This document shows positions 1 through 5,271 of a stretch of DNA of 6,439 nt, piece by piece. Every line of letters begins with the position of its first letter. The stretch's first letter is position 1. The notes below the pieces were generated by a model that was not told where the DNA came from, did no database searches, and saw nothing but the letters and a program-made list of their open reading frames with translations. The DNA comes from Planctomycetota bacterium (GTDB lineage Bacteria; Planctomycetota; Phycisphaerae; SM23-33): assembly GCA_021160865.1 (NCBI GenBank), contig JAGHBS010000258.1:1-6439 (forward strand), written 5' to 3'. The position numbers and the translations under genes are program-made.

Positions 1-59
1 ATATAGGATTGTCCTGATGGAGAGGATAAAGTCGGGGTAAAAAGATGTTAATAGATGAT

Positions 60-2657
60 TTAGATGTTGAAATGCAGGTGCAATTTTTCCTGACCATAAT
101 TGAGTATTATTTCTCCGCTGCCATATTGCGCTTTTCCAAATGGACTTTCGAGCAGGGGATAGTCTCGCAGCTGTACCGGTTGGCCTGCGACGCTCGGCTG
201 GATGTCCCAGCCTGTTATGAATCTGCCGATAGAGGGCGAATCATATATTATCCTGTCGTTTTCTACCTTGATGGAAGAAGAGCTAACTGCATGGACAAAG
301 TTTTTGAAATCACCCCAATTAGCTTCTCTGCCACATTCAATCAGCCAGGTGTTCTCACGTGCATAACAGATTAGTTCTCTACCTGCGTATTGTCCGCAAT
401 CAGCTACTTTCATCCCATTCTGCGACCAGATTGCAAGGTACCCCTTCCCTTTTCGTGCGAAAACCCAGTTGCCTTTGAATAGAACCTCGTCGAACTTTTC
501 CTGCTCGAAGAAGCAATGAGTCATCCACGTTATATCGTTTAGCCGCCAGGTTATTGCCAGGACATTGTGATACTGTACTGCTCGTGGTAGGACGGCATTT
601 CCTGCCCAGTAATCCGGTCGAAGACCGCTACCTTCACCGCTGGTATACGGACAGGAGAGGAATACCACCGTCTTATCAGCAAGAGTAACCTGTCCGACAG
701 ACAGGGATGGCTCGCAATGGCCCTTGCAATAATCCTGAACGGCAGAGAGCATGTAATCGGGCGTCTTGTATACGACGAAGTTGGCTGACGGTTCAGGACC
801 GGGCAGTATCCCCTGTTGCTGACGGGAGAAGCAAATCTTCTTACGGTCGGAGGCGATTTTGTAGATTAATTCAGGTAATTCGTAATCGCTACTTGCAAGT
901 GGTACCGTTGCCATTCCGGAGCCGCCGTGCAGGCTTCCACGTCCGAAAAGCAGCCAGCAAACCGCTGCTGTGTGTTCCAGGTCAGGGTATTTCAGGTTAT
1001 TGGTGTAGCTGCGGGCATGAGCCGTTCCAAAAACTCCCTCGAATGTATCAGCAGCAAGGTTGAAAAGCATATAATGTAGCACATTGCGCGTCAGTAGCCT
1101 GAGTTTGCAATCATTATAATTGGCAAAGTCGTACAGGTTCAAAAGGGCAGATAGTGTGACGGGGTAGTAGGCGTTCGAATGCCATTCGTCAAAGCCAAAC
1201 CTCCCTCTCTGTCGAAGCCATTCCATGATGAACATTCTTGCCTTTGCAATGTGGAATAATCCACGTTGTCGGCTATTGGTGAACTCAGCAGTGGGATAAA
1301 GTTGGCCGGCAAGATATTCTGCCACATGAAAGAGGATTCGGTGGTTCTCTGAATTCATGTACATCACCGTCTCGCCGGGCTCATCCACCCAGTATTTGAA
1401 TCCAAGCAATGTATCCTTGATGGCGTCCCTTATCGATGGGTTGAGTCTCTTGTAGTTTTTGTCCCAATAGGCAAGGCGGATTAATCCCTGAATAGCAAAG
1501 TCCGCACAATCGTTCCATTCAGCAACGAACTTACACGCTTGCAAGATAGCGTCCTGATCGATCTTTTCGTATTCTCCCAGTGCATATAATGCTACCTGCG
1601 ACCAGATAATGTCCTTCATTGGTCCTTCTTGATTTTGCTGGGCAAAGTGTCTTAGCGCAATCCGTTTTCGGCGGGCCAACCGCTTATAGCCTCTCATCGG
1701 CGGGGTAGGTCTCAGCACGACGATATCGAACGTTGTTGTCATAATGGTCTTGCCCGACTTGTCGATTAGTTCACATACCAGGCTGTACTGGCCGTTCGGT
1801 AAGTTTGCACCTTTGCATATCTTTACCAAGCCCACCCGACAAGGGCGACGAGCGGTCTTGCTCCTGAGTTTCTTATCATCCTGCACCAGCTGCAAGCGTA
1901 GATGCGCGTCGGAGACGAAGGGCTTGGATATGTGGACGCCTACCGTATCAGAATCGTAGAAGAGGTCTCGCTCCAATCGAATTGCTCGGAGGTCTTGCTC
2001 GATTTTGGCTCGTCGTGGGTAGCTCATTCCATCGGCTATAGGGATTTGTGCAGTCAAAGGACGGTTGCATTTCAAGCCAAATCCTACTCGTGCATTTCTG
2101 GCGATGCGGAACAGGCCGATGTTTAGCACGTTATCGCCGCTTTTCAAATTAGCATGGAATTCGTAGTCATACCACCAACTCCATCCAACTGCCTTTCGGG
2201 ATATAAAAGCGACTTTATCGGTATCGAATATCTTTTTACCGTTCAGATAAATCACTCCGTAGGAAGTAATGGGTAGAACTAATTTGAAAAGGGTCTTGCC
2301 CGGCTTGGTGGGTTTGACCAGCGTGGTCAAAAAGGCTGAGCAAAGGTGATTGCGGATGAAATATTCACCCCACATCAACACGGGTTCATCACGGCGTACC
2401 AACTGCCACGTTCCAGGATGGCCGAGGTATCCCTGGTTATCACCTTCCCTGTGCCGATTGAGCAGAATTGGCTCAGCGTGGGATATGCACCTTTGTAGCG
2501 TTTCTCTGCCGTTATCGCAGTTTGTCCTGAAGTCAGCCTCGAATAGGGAGACGCCTTTTACCTCGTTGGAGAGATCACGGTAAAACGGGCCGAGTATCAA
2601 CCATGGTTTGATAGGCGTTTGTGGGGGTATATTCCGCCTGATGGCATCGTTGCTCAT
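60..2657 (-). CDS. Large uncharacterised cytoplasmic protein with polysaccharide-lyase-like architecture (865 aa)
   Basis: I do not recognise a characterised enzyme. No signal peptide or membrane segment is visible, so a cytoplasmic location is expected. The N-terminal part (about 17-200) opens with PWLILGPF and is rich in short beta-like stretches, including a YGVIYLNGKKIF segment (133-144) typical of galactose-binding-like jelly rolls. Residues about 345-600 look helical and carry the densest motifs: MNSENHRILF (434-443), GRFGFDEWHSNAYYP (485-499) and GTAHARSYTNN (544-554). Residues about 620-865 are beta-rich, with PDYWAGNA (681-688) and YHNVL (696-700). A helical toroid followed by a beta sandwich is the plan of heparinase and alginate-lyase type enzymes, so His, Asn and Tyr in these motifs are candidate active-site residues; this is inference. 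The ATG at 2657 is chosen because AGAGG lies 10 nt upstream; an in-frame TTG at 2798 would overlap ilvC by 122 bp. It follows ilvC after 19 bp, so cotranscription is likely. It is complete, ending in TAA. Confidence 0.9.
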   Translation of the reverse strand: MSNDAIRRNIPPQTPIKPWLILGPFYRDLSNEVKGVSLFEADFRTNCDNGRETLQRCISHAEPILLNRHREGDNQGYLGHPGTWQLVRRDEPVLMWGEYFIRNHLCSAFLTTLVKPTKPGKTLFKLVLPITSYGVIYLNGKKIFDTDKVAFISRKAVGWSWWYDYEFHANLKSGDNVLNIGLFRIARNARVGFGLKCNRPLTAQIPIADGMSYPRRAKIEQDLRAIRLERDLFYDSDTVGVHISKPFVSDAHLRLQLVQDDKKLRSKTARRPCRVGLVKICKGANLPNGQYSLVCELIDKSGKTIMTTTFDIVVLRPTPPMRGYKRLARRKRIALRHFAQQNQEGPMKDIIWSQVALYALGEYEKIDQDAILQACKFVAEWNDCADFAIQGLIRLAYWDKNYKRLNPSIRDAIKDTLLGFKYWVDEPGETVMYMNSENHRILFHVAEYLAGQLYPTAEFTNSRQRGLFHIAKARMFIMEWLRQRGRFGFDEWHSNAYYPVTLSALLNLYDFANYNDCKLRLLTRNVLHYMLFNLAADTFEGVFGTAHARSYTNNLKYPDLEHTAAVCWLLFGRGSLHGGSGMATVPLASSDYELPELIYKIASDRKKICFSRQQQGILPGPEPSANFVVYKTPDYMLSAVQDYCKGHCEPSLSVGQVTLADKTVVFLSCPYTSGEGSGLRPDYWAGNAVLPRAVQYHNVLAITWRLNDITWMTHCFFEQEKFDEVLFKGNWVFARKGKGYLAIWSQNGMKVADCGQYAGRELICYARENTWLIECGREANWGDFKNFVHAVSSSSIKVENDRIIYDSPSIGRFITGWDIQPSVAGQPVQLRDYPLLESPFGKAQYGSGEIILNYGQEKLHLHFNI

Positions 2658-2667
2658 TTCATAATAT

Positions 2668-2672
2668 CCTCT
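2668..2672 (-). promoter_or_regulatory. Ribosome binding site of the 865-aa protein
   Basis: AGAGG on the minus strand lies 10 nt before the ATG at 2657 and entirely within the 19-bp gap after the ilvC stop codon. It decides the start against the longer in-frame TTG reading and suggests translation close behind ilvC. Confidence 0.6.
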
Positions 2673-2676
2673 TTCG

Positions 2677-3774
2677 TCAGGCTTTTCTTCCTGCGATGCC
2701 TTTGGTGGATTTGGTGATTTTTCTTGCCTTTTCCTTTGGTCGCAGTGCGCGGGTGGCGGCACCGGCTCGCCACATCTCCGAGTTATGCATCTGGGCAAGT
2801 TCCTTTGCCAGACGTTCCTGATAATCAGGCCTGCCGCACATTCTCAATACACGTTTTGCTTCAGTACCGTCAGCGACGCGCCTGTAGAGTTCTTCAAAGA
2901 GTGGCAAGACCGCCTTTTTAAACCTCGGCTTCCAGTCCAATGCCCCTCGCTGGGCAGTGGCAGAGCAGTTGGAGAACATCCAGTCCATCCCGTTTTCATC
3001 GATCAGGCGAATGAGGCTTTGGGTGAGTTCCTCGACGGTTTCATTGAACGCCTCCGATGGGCTATGACCATGTTTGCGGAGGGTATCGTACTGTGCCTCC
3101 ATTATTCCTGCCAATGCTCCCATCAGCACGCCTCTTTCACCGGTCAGGTCGCTGAAGACCTCCTTCTGGAAGGTTGTCGGGAATAGGTATCCCGAGCCGA
3201 TGGCGATACCGATGGCGATACAGCGCTGGCGGGCTCTGCCGGTATAGTCCTGCTCAATGGCGAAACTGGAATTGATACCAGCCCCGGAAAGAAAGTTCCG
3301 TCGGACCGATGTACCTGAACCCTTTGGAGCGACCATTATCACGTCCACATAATCGGGTGGGATGACCTTGGTCAGGTCCTTATAGACGATGCTGAAACCG
3401 TGAGAGAAGTACAGGGCATCGCCGGGATTGAGGCATTTTTTAATCGTTGGCCAGATTATCCTCTGAGCAGCATCGGAAACGAGCATCTGGACGATTGTTC
3501 CACGGCGGGCTGCTTCTTCAATATCAAAGAGCGTCTTACCGGGTTTCCAGCCATCCTTGACGGCACGGTCCCAGTCGGATTTAAACTTCTTTGACTGACC
3601 GACGATGACATTGAATCCGTTATCCTTCATATTCAATGATTGTGCCGGTCCCTGTACGCCATAGCCAATGACTGCAATGACTTCGTCTTTCAAGACCTTT
3701 CTTGCCTTTGAAAGTGGAAACTCTTTGCGAGTAATTACTTCTTCCTTCACACCGCCAAAATCAATAATCGCCAT
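2677..3774 (-). CDS. ilvC: Ketol-acid reductoisomerase (NADP+), yeast-like subtype
   Basis: This enzyme (EC 1.1.1.86) converts 2-acetolactate or 2-aceto-2-hydroxybutyrate to the dihydroxy acid by Mg-dependent alkyl migration and NADPH reduction, the second common step of valine and isoleucine synthesis. In the 365-aa product the Rossmann motif GYGVQG is at 37-42, and the Ser/Lys-rich loop at 61-66 suits NADPH. The catalytic His is H125 in SHGF. Metal ligands are D209 and E213 in SDLTGERG, and E245 and E249 in NETVEEL. The substrate Ser is S271 in CSATAQRGALDW. VAPKGSGTSVR (148-158) and FPTTFQKEVFSDLTGERG match, from memory, the subtype found in yeast and some bacteria rather than the short class I or the double-domain E. 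coli form. The last 20 residues are rich in Lys and Arg. ATG at 3774 is chosen because AGGAG lies 8 nt upstream; an in-frame TTG at 3849 has no such site. No other branched-chain amino acid gene is visible. The unknown 865-aa gene follows after 19 bp. Confidence 0.96.
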   Translation of the reverse strand: MAIIDFGGVKEEVITRKEFPLSKARKVLKDEVIAVIGYGVQGPAQSLNMKDNGFNVIVGQSKKFKSDWDRAVKDGWKPGKTLFDIEEAARRGTIVQMLVSDAAQRIIWPTIKKCLNPGDALYFSHGFSIVYKDLTKVIPPDYVDVIMVAPKGSGTSVRRNFLSGAGINSSFAIEQDYTGRARQRCIAIGIAIGSGYLFPTTFQKEVFSDLTGERGVLMGALAGIMEAQYDTLRKHGHSPSEAFNETVEELTQSLIRLIDENGMDWMFSNCSATAQRGALDWKPRFKKAVLPLFEELYRRVADGTEAKRVLRMCGRPDYQERLAKELAQMHNSEMWRAGAATRALRPKEKARKITKSTKGIAGRKA

Positions 3775-3782
3775 TTCAAGAT

Positions 3783-3787
3783 CTCCT
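3783..3787 (-). promoter_or_regulatory. Ribosome binding site of ilvC
   Basis: AGGAG on the minus strand, 8 nt before the ATG at 3774. It fixes the ilvC start at the Met of MAIIDFGG and removes the 25-residue upstream extension. Confidence 0.8.
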
Positions 3788-3820
3788 AAATTGCTGTTTA
3801 ACTCCGTACCAATAGCATAG

Positions 3821-3849
3821 TTCTTACGTTGATAATGACGGAATTTCAA
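3821..3849 (-). promoter_or_regulatory. Candidate sigma-70-type promoter for ilvC
   Basis: On the minus strand, TTGAAA (3849-3844) and TAAGAA (3826-3821) are separated by 17 bp. The -35 box matches the consensus at five of six positions, but the -10 box at only three. Transcription would start about 40 nt before the ilvC ATG, leaving no room for a T-box or an attenuator with leader peptide. The alternative is read-through from the oxidoreductase gene 154 bp upstream. Confidence 0.25.
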
Positions 3850-3881
3850 GAAAGTTTCTCACACTGATGGAGATACGTTGC

Positions 3882-3913
3882 AATGATATTCAATCATTAT
3901 TGCTTGTTAGCAA
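3882..3913 (-). other. Two small inverted repeats downstream of the oxidoreductase gene
   Basis: AATGAT and ATCATT (3882-3887 and 3893-3898) flank a 5-nt loop. Next to them, TTGCT and AGCAA (3900-3904 and 3909-3913) flank a 4-nt loop. Both lie within 50 bp after the stop codon of the minus-strand oxidoreductase. The stems are short and A+T-rich, and no T-run follows on the minus strand, so a classical intrinsic terminator is not supported. They could slow read-through or be chance. Confidence 0.25.
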
Positions 3914-3928
3914 GACAGTTTGCTTGCA

Positions 3929-5077
3929 TTACGATGTTTTGGAATGTTTTTCGGCTGCTCGACGAATTGCCCAGGTAAGTTGATATGTTCCGAACGCATC
4001 GTCATAGTTGCAGCGGATGTTTGAAGAATCACCGGTACGAATGGCATCGATGAAGACTTTGTCTTCAGTCAAATAGGGATCGTCGTCGGAAAAGTCGAGT
4101 GTTTCGGTCTCGTCGCTGTGGGACCTGCGGACGTGAAGAAGGCATTTGTCGTAAGGATCGTCGAGTAGAATTCTCACACCGTCGCACCATATTTCCAGTT
4201 CAGCGAGGTATTTCTTGCGATGGAGCAAGACGCCATGGTTCAACGAGCCAATTGCGCCGTTAGTAAATCGCCAGATGGCAGCAGTGGCACGGGGGATGCG
4301 GAACTCAATTGGAATATCTGCATCGATGATTTTTCCTTCTTCGTCAGCGGGCAAATCGCAAAGTTGCCCTGCTGGTTCATCGGCTTTGATTTCCGTTGCG
4401 AAGATGGTCGATAAATCAGGTTCGCCTGCAAGGTATCGGGTCAGGTCACAAAAGTGCGTTGCCTGCTCGACGATGGGTCCTGCAGTGCGACGAATATCCC
4501 ACCAAACCTTCGAGGCAATCTCGCTATAAGCACAATTATAGCGAGCGATGACTACCCTCACCCCGCTGGGAGTTTCTGCAATGATTTCCTTCATCTTGCT
4601 AACAGCTTGGCTGTAGCGGAACATGTATCCGATGGAAATGATGAGGTTCTTTTGGTCGGCAAGTTCCCGCAGGGCATCTGCTAATTTGGCGACTTCTTCA
4701 GGTGGAGCGCACGAGAGGGGCTTTTCGATAAACATATGCACACCGGCCTTGGCGCAGGTCAATTCGATATCCTTGGGATAATCGATCGTGCCATGGGCTT
4801 CGGGTGGTAAGCCGATGAAAATTGCATCAGGATGGGTTTTGTCGAGCATTTCACGGTAGTCGGCGAAAATCCTTGTATTGGCATACATTTGTGGCTTTTT
4901 GCCGTTGCGTCGGGCAGCAAGACGTCTTTCTGCTAATCCGGTATTCAAGTCTGCGATGCCGACGATTGAGATACCCTCGATTTTTTCAAGTCGAGATGCG
5001 TGATCCCACGGACCTTCCCCGCCGCCGAAATTCGCATTGCCTGCCCCGAGAAATGCGATTTTCAACTCATCTGCCAT
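3929..5077 (-). CDS. Gfo/Idh/MocA-family NAD(P)-dependent oxidoreductase
   Basis: The 382-aa product has the two-domain plan of this family, whose members oxidise or reduce sugars, inositols and sugar derivatives. The N-terminal Rossmann fold starts at KIAFLGAGNANFGGG (6-20), followed by IVGIADLN (38-45) with the Asp that ends strand beta-2. The signature EKPLS is at 118-122, with K119 the usual catalytic Lys. RYSQAV (154-159) opens the C-terminal alpha/beta domain, which carries AGPIVEQATHFCDLTRYL (199-216); H208 and D211 occupy the expected substrate-site region. Oddly, the first dinucleotide loop is expanded by a Gly-rich GGGEGPWDH segment (18-26). ATG at 5077 is chosen because GGGAG lies 7 nt upstream; the in-frame GTG at 5098 would place that site inside the gene. 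Exact substrate is unknown. The divergent GH4 neighbour suggests a sugar or glycoside role. ilvC lies 154 bp downstream on the same strand. Catalysis of 3-keto-sugar formation is possible but inferred. Confidence 0.94.
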   Translation of the reverse strand: MADELKIAFLGAGNANFGGGEGPWDHASRLEKIEGISIVGIADLNTGLAERRLAARRNGKKPQMYANTRIFADYREMLDKTHPDAIFIGLPPEAHGTIDYPKDIELTCAKAGVHMFIEKPLSCAPPEEVAKLADALRELADQKNLIISIGYMFRYSQAVSKMKEIIAETPSGVRVVIARYNCAYSEIASKVWWDIRRTAGPIVEQATHFCDLTRYLAGEPDLSTIFATEIKADEPAGQLCDLPADEEGKIIDADIPIEFRIPRATAAIWRFTNGAIGSLNHGVLLHRKKYLAELEIWCDGVRILLDDPYDKCLLHVRRSHSDETETLDFSDDDPYLTEDKVFIDAIRTGDSSNIRCNYDDAFGTYQLTWAIRRAAEKHSKTS

Positions 5078-5084
5078 TACAACT

Positions 5085-5089
5085 CTCCC
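5085..5089 (-). promoter_or_regulatory. Ribosome binding site of the oxidoreductase
   Basis: GGGAG on the minus strand, 7 nt before the ATG at 5077. It selects this start over the GTG 21 bp upstream. Confidence 0.7.
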
Positions 5090-5124
5090 ATCATCCACCC
5101 TCGCTGCTAAACTGCTTTGATGTT

Positions 5125-5153
5125 AGAATAATGAAGGATTGGTCTGATAACAA
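5125..5153 (-). promoter_or_regulatory. Candidate sigma-70-type promoter for the oxidoreductase
   Basis: On the minus strand, TTGTTA (5153-5148) and TATTCT (5130-5125) are separated by 17 bp, each matching the consensus at four of six positions. Transcription would start near 5118, about 40 nt before the ATG. It lies in the divergent spacer shared with the GH4 gene. Confidence 0.35.
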
Positions 5154-5169
5154 GAAGCAAGGGAAGTTA

Positions 5170-5199
5170 TTCCAACAAAATGGCTGCATATTTTTCCAA
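5170..5199. repeat. Two direct TTCCAA repeats in the divergent spacer
   Basis: TTCCAA occurs at 5170-5175 and 5194-5199, 24 bp apart, each followed by an A-rich stretch containing ATG (CAAAATG and AAATG). The pair sits between the two candidate divergent promoters, where a shared regulator could bind. Six-base repeats in A+T-rich DNA are often chance. Confidence 0.25.
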
Positions 5200-5207
5200 A
5201 AATGATA

Positions 5208-5236
5208 CTGGCATAATTGCAATGTTTTTTTATATT
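5208..5236 (+). promoter_or_regulatory. Candidate sigma-70-type promoter for the GH4 gene
   Basis: CTGGCA (5208-5213) and TATATT (5231-5236) are separated by 17 bp, matching the consensus at four and five of six positions. Transcription would start near 5243, about 30 nt before the ATG. The 8-bp palindrome ATTGCAAT (5216-5223) lies between the two boxes and could be an operator half or a full small site. Confidence 0.4.
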
Positions 5237-5259
5237 GCCCAGTGATTATTGACGGGAGT

Positions 5260-5265
5260 AAGGAG
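5260..5265 (+). promoter_or_regulatory. Ribosome binding site of the GH4 gene
   Basis: AAGGAG lies 6 nt before the ATG at 5272, a near-ideal site. It supports translation of the extra N-terminal residues before the Rossmann fold. Confidence 0.85.
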
Positions 5266-5271
5266 ATAGAA

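Noticed and set aside
1..59. Possible end of a convergent plus-strand gene or a terminator left of the 865-aa gene
   Set aside because: Only a 12-codon open stretch ending in TAA at 38-40 is visible, and there is no stable hairpin with a T-run. Nothing here can be supported.
45..374. A 109-codon plus-strand reading frame opposite the end of the 865-aa gene
   Set aside because: It lies entirely within or beside a well-supported minus-strand gene, shows no recognisable motif, and has no Shine-Dalgarno site before its ATG.
2658..2798. In-frame N-terminal extension of the 865-aa protein from a TTG
   Set aside because: It would overlap ilvC by 122 bp, has an Arg/Pro/Lys-rich sequence without domain character, and the ATG at 2657 has a suitable ribosome site.
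2785..3186. A 133-codon plus-strand reading frame antisense to ilvC
   Set aside because: It mirrors the conserved ilvC codons and its composition (many Cys, Arg, His) is unlike a real protein.
3775..3849. In-frame extension of IlvC from a TTG
   Set aside because: AGGAG lies 8 nt before the internal ATG, inside the supposed extension, and the extra residues are outside the family's conserved N-terminus.
4822..5205. A 127-codon plus-strand reading frame antisense to the oxidoreductase start
   Set aside because: It overlaps the Rossmann-fold coding part on the opposite strand and its Cys/Arg/His-rich product resembles no family.
5209..5220. TGGCA...TTGC resembling a sigma-54 promoter upstream of the GH4 gene
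   Set aside because: The two blocks are three bases too close together for the -24/-12 spacing, so the sigma-70-type reading is preferred.
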